This document shows, piece by piece, positions 9,556 through 19,670 of a stretch of 64,000 bases of DNA. This DNA is from an uncultured Pelagibacteraceae bacterium (GTDB lineage Bacteria; Pseudomonadota; Alphaproteobacteria; Pelagibacterales; Pelagibacteraceae). The notes under the pieces were generated by a model. The model was given only the letters and a program-made list of their open reading frames with translations. It was not told the DNA's origin and made no database searches. Made by a program: the position numbers and the translations under genes. Where the stretch lies: assembly GCA_902554765.1 (NCBI GenBank), contig CACDPY010000002.1:62001-126000 (forward strand). The letters run 5' to 3'. How positions within the stretch are numbered: position 1 is the first letter of the stretch; each line of letters starts with the position of its first letter.

Positions 9556-11147
9556 TTAATATTTTCAATCTCTTCATTTGAAATTCCTGAGATATAAATA
9601 TTATGATTTTCAGTGTATAAGTTTTTATCACCAAAATATAATCCATTATCAATATTTATATCATAATTTTCACATGTAAATTTCCATCCCTCATCCTTTA
9701 ATTCGATTAAGATTGTTTTATTATCTTGAGTTTTCATTAGTTTAACATTTGGTTCTATATGAAATCTAATATCAAATTTATAATTATAATTTGTTTTTTT
9801 CTTTATTATCTTATCAATTCCGATGAATTTCATTTCTTGAGGAAAAAATTCAATATGTCTTTCGTGCATTGATTTATATTTTTTCAAATATCCATCGTGA
9901 GATGCACTTATTTTCCAGTAATCTTTTTCAAATATTGAATTTTTTTGAATAATTTTCAGTCCTTTTTTTATTATTAAGGAGTTATTTAATTTTGTAAACT
10001 TACATGACGAATTATCATCAATGGTTAAAGTACTTTGAGCAGCTGTTGATTTTGATAACTCATTTAGTTTAGGATTATTTTTATAATTAAAATATCCGCT
10101 ATTACTAATTAATTTTTTTCCATTAGAAATAATTTCAAAAGATAGGGCTCCAGATTGATAGTCTTTAGTATATTTTGAATTAGGAGAAGAACCAACGTCC
10201 ATAGCTAAACACATTTTTTTATTCTTCAAAATTATATAGCCACCATAATCTTTATTTTCATTTTTAAATTTATAACCCAATCTCTTTAAATAATTATCAA
10301 AATCACTATTGTTAGAAATGTTATTACCATTAAAAAGAAAATCAGCATGAGAATTTTGCCAAACAAACGCATATCCTTGCCCTAAATGATATATAGTTTC
10401 GTTTAAGTGTTCTGGAATTATTGTTTGAGATTCCTTGAACCACTCTCGTATCAAAATAAAGTATTTCAAGTAAAAAACTAACTGTTTGATGTTTCTAGAT
10501 TTTGGAAAACCAAAATTATCTAAAGTTAGTTTCGAAATTTTTTTAAGAAGAGACGATCCAAATAAAAGATAATTTTTTTCATTTTGATAACAAAGACCAA
10601 CTAGAATAATTGATGCACAACCAATTAATTTATCATCAATTAACTTTGATTTATTAATTTCATTTATAAGGTGATTAGTTTGTTTTTGTATTATCTTATC
10701 AAAATCATTCCTATAATCTTGCTCACTTTCTTCATAGGTAAGACTGTGGCAAGATAACCAAGCAATTATTCTTTTGGCAGTTAAATCAAATTCCCAACTT
10801 TTAGAATTGTATTTATGATTATTAGTTATCCAATTTGATATTAAAGATTGTATTTTTTGTTTTGAAGATTTTAGATCTAAACTAAAAAACCAATAAAAAC
10901 TATTTAAATTTTTGTATTCTTTTAACTTAATATTTGAATTGCTCCATATTTCATCTAATGAAAAGTCTTCTATTTTAATTTTTTTTTTTTGATACCTTAT
11001 TAAGGAAGAAAGTAAATAAGGACTAGGCTTATAGACTAAACTTTTGTTATTTGTTTTTGAAATTCTTTTATCATAAAAATGCGAGTTTAAATAAAGTTTT
11101 CTAAGTTGGTTTAAAAAACTAAAAAAAAATTGATTCATGTAAATCAT
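9534..11147 (-). CDS. Heparinase II/III family protein
   Basis: WEFDLTAKRIIAWLSC; YGGYIILKNKKMCLAMDVGSSPNSKYTKDYQSGALSFEIISNGKKLISNSGYFNY; STAAQSTLTIDDNSS. Confidence 0.85.
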   Translation of the reverse strand: MIYMNQFFFSFLNQLRKLYLNSHFYDKRISKTNNKSLVYKPSPYLLSSLIRYQKKKIKIEDFSLDEIWSNSNIKLKEYKNLNSFYWFFSLDLKSSKQKIQSLISNWITNNHKYNSKSWEFDLTAKRIIAWLSCHSLTYEESEQDYRNDFDKIIQKQTNHLINEINKSKLIDDKLIGCASIILVGLCYQNEKNYLLFGSSLLKKISKLTLDNFGFPKSRNIKQLVFYLKYFILIREWFKESQTIIPEHLNETIYHLGQGYAFVWQNSHADFLFNGNNISNNSDFDNYLKRLGYKFKNENKDYGGYIILKNKKMCLAMDVGSSPNSKYTKDYQSGALSFEIISNGKKLISNSGYFNYKNNPKLNELSKSTAAQSTLTIDDNSSCKFTKLNNSLIIKKGLKIIQKNSIFEKDYWKISASHDGYLKKYKSMHERHIEFFPQEMKFIGIDKIIKKKTNYNYKFDIRFHIEPNVKLMKTQDNKTILIELKDEGWKFTCENYDINIDNGLYFGDKNLYTENHNIYISGISNEEIENIKWEIEKI

Positions 11148-11151
11148 GAAA

Positions 11152-11811
11152 TTATTTTGATTTTAATAATTCAATATTCTTTTTAATATCTCCATTATTA
11201 CTTTTAAAAACTGTAGTGCCAGATACTAAAATATTTGCTCCAGCCTCTATTGCTTTTTTTGAATTTTCAAAATTTATGCCACCGTCGATTTCAATATCAA
11301 AATCTAGTTTTCTTTCATCTCTTATTTTTTTTAATTCTTTTATTTTTGCTAAAACTTCAGGCATAAATTTTTGCCCACCAAATCCAGGGTTTACACTCAT
11401 TATAAGAATTAAATCTATTTTATCTAATTCATTTAGAATAACATCAATATTTGTCTCAGGATTCAAAGAGACTCCAGCTTTTTTATTTAATTCTTTTATC
11501 TTTAAAATTGACGATTTTAAGTTATCAGTTCCCTCTGGATGTATCGTAATTATGTCTGCTCCAGCATTAGAATAATCCTCAATATATTTGTGAACTGGTG
11601 AAATCATCAAATGTACATCAAATGGTATTTTGGAATTTTTTTTTAGAGCTTTAATAACTGGGGGGCCAATTGTTAAATTAGGAACAAAATGACCATCCAT
11701 AACGTCTACGTGTATCATGTCAGCACCACCTTTTTCCAATCGCTTTATTTCATTGCCTAGTTCACTAAAGTCAGCTGACAAAATTGATGGTGAAATTTTT
11801 ATTTTTTTCAT
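11152..11811 (-). CDS. rpe: Ribulose-phosphate 3-epimerase
   Basis: ISPSILSADFSELGNEIKRLEKGGADMIHVDVMDGHFVPNLTIGPPVI; MSVNPGFGGQKFM; EIDGGIN. Confidence 0.97.
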   Translation of the reverse strand: MKKIKISPSILSADFSELGNEIKRLEKGGADMIHVDVMDGHFVPNLTIGPPVIKALKKNSKIPFDVHLMISPVHKYIEDYSNAGADIITIHPEGTDNLKSSILKIKELNKKAGVSLNPETNIDVILNELDKIDLILIMSVNPGFGGQKFMPEVLAKIKELKKIRDERKLDFDIEIDGGINFENSKKAIEAGANILVSGTTVFKSNNGDIKKNIELLKSK

Positions 11812-11838
11812 TGATAACTATTTTACTAGTATCAATTT

Positions 11839-12195
11839 TTAAAATTTAATTGAATTAAAAAATTGGTAAATTTGTCTCGAAATTTCACTTTCTAAAGGAA
11901 AAGATAGCATACCCATTACAGAATAACCCAAAACCCATGGCATTAAGTAAAATCTAATCATAAAGAAAAACCAAGCTACATATAATGGAACTAGTGGCTG
12001 AATTATGAATGCGGGAGTTAAAGGTTTAAAAATTCTCAATAGGGGATTAGTGAATTTTACAAATACTCTCATGAAAAAAAATTGAGAGTCTTCTTTTTGA
12101 AAGATGTTCATCGCAACTCTTCCAATTAAAGTCCACATAATCACTCCAAGTATATAGTCAATTATATAAACTAAAGGATGAAAGTTTGCAGACAT
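11839..12195 (-). CDS. YggT-like membrane protein
   Basis: Hydrophobic protein with VFVKFTNPLLRIFKPLTPAFIIQPLVPLYVAWF, similar to YggT repeats. Confidence 0.5.
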   Translation of the reverse strand: MSANFHPLVYIIDYILGVIMWTLIGRVAMNIFQKEDSQFFFMRVFVKFTNPLLRIFKPLTPAFIIQPLVPLYVAWFFFMIRFYLMPWVLGYSVMGMLSFPLESEISRQIYQFFNSIKF

Positions 12196-12229
12196 TATAA
12201 AATTTATATTGGAAAATTTAGGAAATTAA

Positions 12230-12253
12230 AAGGGGCGAAATTAATCGCCCCTT
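12230..12253 (-). terminator. Intrinsic terminator downstream of the symporter gene
   Basis: AAGGGGCGA/TCGCCCCTT perfect inverted repeat with a short loop, followed on the minus strand by TTTTAATTTCC. Confidence 0.75.
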
Positions 12254-12265
12254 ATAAGATTATTT

Positions 12266-14077
12266 TTATTGTTTACCGATGATAGATCTACCAGAAGGTA
12301 CTCTAACTTCGTCAACCATTCTCTGAGTAGCAGCATTTGGCTCAGCTGTAATTAAACTTACAACTACCATAGATACTAAACTTACTGCAGAACCGAAGAT
12401 ACCAAATGTTAACTGAGTGATACCCAAGAATCCACTTCCACCGTTTCTTACCCAAATTAGGTAACCTAAACCTGAAAGTAGACCTAAAGCCATACCAGCT
12501 ATAGCACCTTCTTTATTAGCTCTCTTCCACCATACTCCAAGTACAAGTGGGAAGAACAATCCTGACATCGCAAAGTCAAAAGCCCAGATTACTGAACCTA
12601 AGATACCTTGGATCTCCATTGCTGCAATAGTTGCTCCAGCAAAACCAATTACTACAAGGAGTACCCTTGCAACAACTAGTCTTTTAGCTGTCTCTGCTTT
12701 TGGATCAATGATCTTATAGTAAACATCATGTGAAATCGCATTAGCAATTGCTAGGATCAAACCGTCAGCTGTTGACATGGCAGCAGCCATACCTCCAGCA
12801 GCAACTAGACCTGATATTACGTATGGCAATCCAGCTATTTCCGGAGTTGCTAATACTACGGCTTTACCACCCATGAAGAACTCGTTTAATTCAACAGTCC
12901 CATTTCCGTTAAAGTCGCTTACAAACATCAAGTTTGCTTGATTCCAGTTTTGATACCAATCTATCGCTTGAACCTCTGCAATTGATTTACCGATAATACC
13001 TGTAGGTAGTGACGGATCAATCAATGACAATTTAGATAGTGTCGCTAACATTGGAGCAGAAGAATAAAGTAGGAAGATAAAGAATAAAGACCAACCTACT
13101 GATTTTCTAGCTGCTTTCACACTAGGAGTAGTAAAGTATCTCATCATCACGTGAGGCAATGATGCTGTTCCCATCATCATCGCTAGTGCTAATGAAATAA
13201 ATCCCCAAGGTGTAGCGTTAACCGCTGAGTGAGCTTTAGTTATTCCAGCTAACCCTTTTGGTACTGTTTTTAGATCAGCAGCCGCATTTTTTACAAAACC
13301 AAACTGTTGTTCTAATTCACCAATTCTAGCTACCTCATCAGCCAACATGAAGTGAGGGAAGAAACCCGCACCCATCTTGTTACTGATCCAGAATACTGGA
13401 AGTAAGTAAGCTATAATTAGTACAATGTATTGTGCAACCTGTGTCCAAGTTACCCCTCTCATACCACCTAACATTGAACAAAGTAAAATACTTATTAATC
13501 CAACATATACAGCGTATTGGAACGGGATATCTAGTGCAACAGAAGCAATAGTACCTGTAGCGTTAATTTGTGCAGTCACATAAGTAAATGAAGCAACAGT
13601 TAAAACTACTACTGCAAGAAATCTACTTAAATTACCACCATATCTTGTTCCTATGAAATCTGGAACTGTGTAACAGCCAAATTTTCTTAGGTACGGTGCT
13701 AATAATGATGCAACTAATACATAACCACCAGTCCAACCTACAAGTAGTGCCATATAACCATAGCCTTTAAAGTAAATACCACCTGCCATCGCAACGAATG
13801 ATGCACCAGACATCCAGTCTGCTGCGGTCGCCATTCCATTGAACACGGTAGGTACTTGTCTTCCAGCTACGTAATACGCATCAGCTTGGGCTGTACGTGA
13901 TAGATAACCAATTATTGCATAGATGGCTACTGTGAAGGCAACGAAACAAATACCAATTGTTTTCGATGTCATACCCATCTGCTCTCCAATTGCCATAATA
14001 ATTATGAAAGCCAGGAAACCTCCTGTATATATTCCATAAACCTTAGGCAAATTGTCTATAAAATTACCTTTAATCAT
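12266..14077 (-). CDS. Sodium:solute symporter family protein (acetate/monocarboxylate-type, VC_2705-like)
   Basis: Multiple TM segments; TAQADAYYVAGRQVPTVFNGMATAADWMSGASFVAMAGGIY; MSTADGLILAIANAISHDVYYK. Confidence 0.93.
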   Translation of the reverse strand: MIKGNFIDNLPKVYGIYTGGFLAFIIIMAIGEQMGMTSKTIGICFVAFTVAIYAIIGYLSRTAQADAYYVAGRQVPTVFNGMATAADWMSGASFVAMAGGIYFKGYGYMALLVGWTGGYVLVASLLAPYLRKFGCYTVPDFIGTRYGGNLSRFLAVVVLTVASFTYVTAQINATGTIASVALDIPFQYAVYVGLISILLCSMLGGMRGVTWTQVAQYIVLIIAYLLPVFWISNKMGAGFFPHFMLADEVARIGELEQQFGFVKNAAADLKTVPKGLAGITKAHSAVNATPWGFISLALAMMMGTASLPHVMMRYFTTPSVKAARKSVGWSLFFIFLLYSSAPMLATLSKLSLIDPSLPTGIIGKSIAEVQAIDWYQNWNQANLMFVSDFNGNGTVELNEFFMGGKAVVLATPEIAGLPYVISGLVAAGGMAAAMSTADGLILAIANAISHDVYYKIIDPKAETAKRLVVARVLLVVIGFAGATIAAMEIQGILGSVIWAFDFAMSGLFFPLVLGVWWKRANKEGAIAGMALGLLSGLGYLIWVRNGGSGFLGITQLTFGIFGSAVSLVSMVVVSLITAEPNAATQRMVDEVRVPSGRSIIGKQ

Positions 14078-14337
14078 TAGTCATCTCCTCTTTCTGAAAA
14101 GCCAAACTCTTCATCAATTTTTTCTTGTCTATTCGCAAACCAGAAAATCAGGATTACGAAAATTCCAAGAGAACCTTGACAAGTGAACCAATAAGTTAGC
14201 GGATAACCAAATGGTCCCGTAACTTCGTTCATTTCAGCTCCAAAAAGAAAGATGCCAATTGAGAATACAAACCAGATCGCTAAAGTCATCATTAACAATC
14301 CTCTGGTTTTTTCCCAGTGTTGTGCTTGTTTTGACAT
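14077..14337 (-). CDS. DUF4212-type sodium/substrate symporter small subunit
   Basis: KQAQHWEKTRGLLMMTLAIWFVFSIGIFLFGAEMNEVTGPFGYPLTYWFTCQGSLGIFVILIFWFANRQEKIDEEFGF; adjoins the large subunit. Confidence 0.85.
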   Translation of the reverse strand: MSKQAQHWEKTRGLLMMTLAIWFVFSIGIFLFGAEMNEVTGPFGYPLTYWFTCQGSLGIFVILIFWFANRQEKIDEEFGFSERGDD

Positions 14338-14461
14338 TATATACCTCTCTCTTTTAGTTATAACTGGCCGAAACCATAGCGATTATGAAAGAGATTTAAA
14401 GTATTAAAATTGTTCAAATTACGTGTTTTTTTAAGGTATAATACTTAAAATTACTTATTTT

Positions 14462-15085
14462 ATGTCAAAATATAAATTAACCTGGAAAGATCTCACTTTA
14501 CACGATTTTAAAGTTTATTTATTTGCCCTTTTTAAGGCTTTTATACCAAAGCGAAAAATTACAAATCTTGATGAACTTGAAGAATTCATTCAAACCAAAT
14601 CAGCCTGGGTTACTCAAGTAACACTTTATGGATATCTAAAAACAAGAATGGGCACAAGGTATGTTCTTCATTTTGAAAACGACAAATTTATGGCATCTGT
14701 AAATTTAGCAAAATGGAATATGTATTCAGTTGCGCTTCAAGATTTGGTTTTTTTTACAATTTCTTATTTGAAAGCTAATTTAAATTATCAAGAAGTTGAA
14801 AAGGCAAAAGAAATTTTTTTTAGGATTTTAGATGAGGAGATCTCTAATAAAATGCCATTAGAAATTATTGAAGATGCAAAAAAAAATTTTAACGATAGAT
14901 GTCAAAAAATAAATTGGGATACATACTTTAACGATCTTCCATTTAACTCAAGTGCGCTTTCGCTTTATCAATGGGCACCAATAGCTGATGATCTTAAAAA
15001 ATTAGATAGAAAAATTGTTTTAAACTCAGTTATCTTAAAATGGGATGTTGTAAAAAAAGAATTTAGGGAAAGAGTTAAGTTTTAA
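14462..15085 (+). CDS. Conserved-looking hypothetical protein
   Basis: Long ORF between two minus-strand units; no family recognised. Confidence 0.75.
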   Translation: MSKYKLTWKDLTLHDFKVYLFALFKAFIPKRKITNLDELEEFIQTKSAWVTQVTLYGYLKTRMGTRYVLHFENDKFMASVNLAKWNMYSVALQDLVFFTISYLKANLNYQEVEKAKEIFFRILDEEISNKMPLEIIEDAKKNFNDRCQKINWDTYFNDLPFNSSALSLYQWAPIADDLKKLDRKIVLNSVILKWDVVKKEFRERVKF

Positions 15086-17196
15086 ATATTTTTTCTATTT
15101 TCAACAAGACTTTCAACAACAGATGGATCTGCTAAAGTAGTGGTATCACCTAATTCCCCATGTTGGTTTGCAGCTATTTTTCTCAAAATTCTTCTCATAA
15201 TTTTTCCTGATCTTGTTTTTGGAAGCCCAGGAGTGAAGTGTATTAGATCAGGTGTGGCCAATGGTCCAATTTGTTTCCTTACCCATAGTTTTAAGTCACG
15301 TTCCAACTCTCCTGTTTCGTTTTCTCCGGCATTAAGAGTTACGTAACAGTATAAACCATTACCCTTGATATCATGTGGATATCCTACCACAGCTGCTTCA
15401 GCAACTTTTGGGTGAGCAACAAAAGCACTTTCAATTTCAGCAGTGCCTAAGTTGTGACCAGAAACGATAATCACATCATCAACTCTACCTGTGATCCAAT
15501 AATATCCATCTTTATCTCTTCTGCACCCATCTCCTGTAAAATATTTTCCATCAAATTGCGAAAAGTATGTATCTATAAATCTTTGATGATCACCATAAAC
15601 AGTTCTCATTTGTCCAGGCCATGACTGTGAAATGCAGAGTCTACCCTCACCAGCACCTTTTATTTCTTTTCCATCTTTATCAACAAGTGATGGTTTTATA
15701 CCAAAGAAAGGTTTTGTTGCTGAGCCAGGCTTTAATGGAATCGCTCCAGTTTGAGGAGCGATAAGAATACCACCAGTTTCTGTCTGCCACCATGTATCAA
15801 CGATTGGACACTTAGAATTTCCGATTGTTTTATAATACCACATCCAGGCTTCAGGATTAATTGGTTCTCCAACGGTTCCCAATAATTTGAGTGATTTTCT
15901 ACTGGTTTTGTTTACTGGTTGATTACCCTCTCTCATTAATGCTCTTATAGCAGTTGGTGCTGTATAAAAAGTATTAACCTTAAATTTATCAATAATTTGC
16001 CACCATCTAGAGCTATCAGGATAATTCGGCACTCCTTCAAACATGATTGTTGTTGCACCATTGGCGAGAGGTCCGTAAATTATATAGCTATGACCAGTCA
16101 CCCATCCTATATCCGCTGTACACCAATAAATATCTTTTGGTCTATAATTAAAAATATATTGGTGAGTCATCGAGGCATACACCATGTAACCCCCTGTAGT
16201 GTGCAAAACACCCTTAGGTTTTCCGGTTGACCCTGAAGTATAAAGAATAAATAAAGGATCTTCAGCATTCATTTCTTCTGGATCGCATTGATTAGAAACA
16301 TCTTTAATTAAATCATGATACCAAACATCTCTCCCAGCATTCCAAAAAACATAATTACCTGTCCTTTTTACTACTATACATTTTTTAACATTAGGACAAT
16401 TAGCAAGAGCTTCATCAGTAGTTGCTTTTAGGGGAATTGTTTTTCCTCCTCTAACACCTTCATCGGCTGTAATAATATATTCAGACTCACAGTCATTCAC
16501 TCTTCCGGATATGGACTCTGCGGAGAAACCACCAAAAATAATTGAATGTACAGCTCCAATTCTTGCACAAGCTAGCATTAAAATTGCAAGTTCAGGTATC
16601 ATTGTTAAGTAAATTGTGACTCTATCCCCTTTTTTTATACCTAGTTTTTTTAGTCCGTTAGCTGCTTTTGAAACTTTTTGATGAAGTTGTTTATATGAAA
16701 TTTTTTGAGTGTCCTTTGGATCGTCTCCAACCCAAATTATTGCAGTTTTATCTTTTTTATCTTTTAAGTGTCTGTCAATGCAATTTGTGGAGGCGTTTAA
16801 AGTGCCATCCTCAAACCATTTAATTTTTACTTCATTTTTACTATACTTAATATCCTTAATTTTTTTGTAAGGTTTAATCCAAGTAATTCTTTTTCCCTCT
16901 TTCTTCCAAAAAGCATTATTATTCTTAATTGATTCATTATATTTGTTTTGGTATTGAGATTTATTTACTAAACCACTTTTAATCCACTCTGGTCTAGTTT
17001 TAAAAATTAAATCTTGCGAGGAATTATCATTATCTTTCTTTTTAATTTCTTTTATTTTTTTCTTTTTTGGTAATTTTTTTTTTAATTTTGATCTTTTTTT
17101 AATTTTTTTCTTATAAGAAACTTTTTTTTTGATCTTATTTCTCTTTTTTTTTGAGGCTTTTTTTTTTGATTTAGATTTTTTCTTTTTTTTTGGCAT
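15082..17196 (-). CDS. acs: Acetyl-CoA synthetase with an unusual lysine-rich N-terminal extension
   Basis: [116 protein letters not shown]. Confidence 0.97.
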   Translation of the reverse strand: MPKKKKKSKSKKKASKKKRNKIKKKVSYKKKIKKRSKLKKKLPKKKKIKEIKKKDNDNSSQDLIFKTRPEWIKSGLVNKSQYQNKYNESIKNNNAFWKKEGKRITWIKPYKKIKDIKYSKNEVKIKWFEDGTLNASTNCIDRHLKDKKDKTAIIWVGDDPKDTQKISYKQLHQKVSKAANGLKKLGIKKGDRVTIYLTMIPELAILMLACARIGAVHSIIFGGFSAESISGRVNDCESEYIITADEGVRGGKTIPLKATTDEALANCPNVKKCIVVKRTGNYVFWNAGRDVWYHDLIKDVSNQCDPEEMNAEDPLFILYTSGSTGKPKGVLHTTGGYMVYASMTHQYIFNYRPKDIYWCTADIGWVTGHSYIIYGPLANGATTIMFEGVPNYPDSSRWWQIIDKFKVNTFYTAPTAIRALMREGNQPVNKTSRKSLKLLGTVGEPINPEAWMWYYKTIGNSKCPIVDTWWQTETGGILIAPQTGAIPLKPGSATKPFFGIKPSLVDKDGKEIKGAGEGRLCISQSWPGQMRTVYGDHQRFIDTYFSQFDGKYFTGDGCRRDKDGYYWITGRVDDVIIVSGHNLGTAEIESAFVAHPKVAEAAVVGYPHDIKGNGLYCYVTLNAGENETGELERDLKLWVRKQIGPLATPDLIHFTPGLPKTRSGKIMRRILRKIAANQHGELGDTTTLADPSVVESLVENRKNI

Positions 17197-17209
17197 ATAA
17201 ATTTTCTAA

Positions 17210-17623
17210 TTAAATCTTACCCATCTTATTTAGAATTTTCCAGCTTTTAGAGTCTATTGGCACTACTGATAATCGGCTCTGTTTAATTAATGATAAATGG
17301 CTTAATTCCTCGTTTTTCTTGATTTCCTCTAAGGTAACAGGTCTTTTTAATTTTTTCAAAAATTTGACAGTAACTGCTACAAAGCGACCAGATTGGTCCG
17401 TTTTATCAGGATAATACTCTTTTATAATTTCAACAATACCAACAATTTGTTTTCCAATATTTGAGTGATAAAAAAAACATTGGTCGCCATTTTTCATGGC
17501 TTTTAAATTTTTAGCTGCTTGATAATTTCTGACTCCATCCCAAGGTGCACCTTTATTTCCCATTTTTTTTTGTTGATCGATTGACCATACGTCTGGTTCT
17601 GATTTCAATAACCAATACTTCAT
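17210..17623 (-). CDS. EVE domain-containing protein
   Basis: [18 protein letters not shown]...GAPWDGVRNYQAAKNLKAMKNGDQCFFYHSNIGKQIVGIVEI. Confidence 0.92.
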   Translation of the reverse strand: MKYWLLKSEPDVWSIDQQKKMGNKGAPWDGVRNYQAAKNLKAMKNGDQCFFYHSNIGKQIVGIVEIIKEYYPDKTDQSGRFVAVTVKFLKKLKRPVTLEEIKKNEELSHLSLIKQSRLSVVPIDSKSWKILNKMGKI

Positions 17624-18697
17624 TATAATTGAACTCCTGCTCCTTTAAGGAAAGAAGCTTTTTCATCGAGTGGCCATCTTGGTTTTGCAGGATGACTTAG
17701 CTCACTGAATTTTTTTATTTTGAATCTTTCTAAACCGACCATTGCAATCATTGCGGCATTGTCTCCACATAATTCTATTGGTGGAAACATATTTTGATAA
17801 TTTTCTTCATTACACAAATTTACTAACATAGATCTAATTTTTTTATTAGCCGCAACACCCCCAGCGACTACAAATATTTTTTTTTTTAATTTATTTTGTT
17901 TTTCAAATTCTTCAAATGCGATTTTTGTTTTTTTATATAAAATTTTTTCTACTGTTTTTTGAAAAGAAGCTGCCAAATCAAATTTTTCTTTTTCAGTCTT
18001 AATATTTTTTAGATATTTTTAAAACTGCAGTTTTAAGTCCAGCAAATGATAAGTTACATCCTCCTTTATTGAATATTGGTTTTGGTAATTCATATTTATT
18101 TGGATCTCCTTTTTTTGCTAATATTTCAATTTGAGGACCGCCAGGAAATTCTACTCCTAAGAGTTTTGCAGTTTTATCAAAAGCCTCACCCAATGCATCA
18201 TCTATTGTTGTGCCTAATCTTTTATATTTACCAAGACCTTGTACGCTTAAGAATTGTGAGTGGCCTCCTGAAATTAATAAAAGTAAATATGGATAATTTA
18301 AATTTGAATTTAATTTAGGACTTAAAGCATGTCCCTCTAAATGATTGACAGCTATGAAAGGTTTATTCATTGATGCAGCAAAAGCTTTACTAAAACTCAA
18401 GCCTACAGATAAACAAACTATTAAACCAGGTCCAGCTGTGGAAGCTACAGCATCAATTTCTAAAATTTTTCGTCCGCTGTCGTCAATTGCTTTTTGAACA
18501 ATCCAATCGATTTTTTCCATATGTGATCGAGCTGCTAATTCAGGAACCACTCCACCAAACTCTTTATGGACGTCAACCTGACTTGAGATAACATTAGATA
18601 AAACAATAGGTTTACCTTGATCATTTTCTGTTACTAATGATGCAGCAGTTTCATCACAACTCGACTCTATTCCGAGAATTAAGGGTTTTTTACTCAT
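17623..18697 (-). CDS. tsaD: tRNA N6-adenosine threonylcarbamoyltransferase TsaD, split by an apparent one-base frameshift near 18005-18010
   Basis: N-terminal [20 protein letters not shown]...[12 protein letters not shown]...[15 protein letters not shown] and C-terminal ORF (KTEKEKFDL)[12 protein letters not shown]...[13 protein letters not shown] lie in different frames but together make a complete TsaD. Confidence 0.93.
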
Positions 18698-18753
18698 TCA
18701 AATAGTTTTTATTAACTGTACAATCTCAATACAAGAAAGAAATAAATTTAATT

Positions 18754-19669
18754 ATGAATAAAATAACTATTGGATCAAGAGGTAGCAAGTTAGCTTTAAT
18801 TTATGCCCAAATTGCAAAGGATAAGATTTTACAAAATTCCAATTTAAATAAAGAAGATGTAGTCATAAAAAAGATTATAACAAAAGGTGATCAAATTAAG
18901 GATATTAGATTGTCCGAGATTGGAGGAAAGGGTTTGTTTTCAAAGAGTATAGAAAAGGAACTTCAAGAAAAAGAAATTGATATAGCTGTTCATGCTTTAA
19001 AAGATTTACCGGTCATTGAAACAAAGGGTTTAATTACCGACACTTTTTTTAAAAAGAAACGATCCTAGAGAAATTTTAATAACAACTGATAAAAAAAAAC
19101 TTAAAGAATTAAAATCAAATTCAATCATTGGAACCTCCTCATATCGAAGAGAATTTCAAATTAAAAAAATTAGAAAAGATTTAAAATATAAAATTATAAG
19201 AGGAAATATTGATACTAGAATTAAAAAACTTAATGAAGGTTTGTATGATGCTATAATTTTGTCTTATGCTGGAATTAAATCTTTAGAATTGGATGATCAA
19301 ATATCAGAAATATTTTCTATAAAAGATATAATTCCAAGTGCAGGACAGGGAGTTATTTCACTACAATGTAGAGAGGATGATGATGAAATAATATCTATAT
19401 TAAAAAAACTAAATCACAATGAAACTTTTAACAGAGTTATTGCTGAGAGAAATGTTTTAAAGATTTTAGAGGGAGACTGTGAAACTGCAGTTGGTGCACA
19501 CGCCGTAATAACAGGAAATAAAATTACTTTAGAGGCTGAGCTTTTTTCTTTAGATGGTAACATAAGATTCTATGAAAAAAAATCTTCTGTTATAGAATAT
19601 GCAAGCAATCTTGGTAAAGAAGTAGGAGAAATATTAAAAATAAGATCAAATAATTCATACAAAAAATAA
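18754..19669 (+). CDS. hemC: Hydroxymethylbilane synthase (porphobilinogen deaminase) HemC, split by an apparent one-base frameshift at 19044-19050
   Basis: ITIGSRGSKLALIYAQIAKDKI; GGKGLFSKSIEKELQEKEIDIAVHALKDLP in frame 1; NDPREILITT...IIGTSSYRREFQIKK...RGNIDTRIKKLNEGLYDAIILSYAGIKSL...PSAGQGVISLQCR in the shifted frame. Confidence 0.93.
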
Positions 19670-19670
19670 T

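Noticed and set aside
18076-18318. Plus-strand ORF of 80 aa inside tsaD
   Set aside because: Antisense to a well-conserved gene, low-complexity hydrophobic translation.
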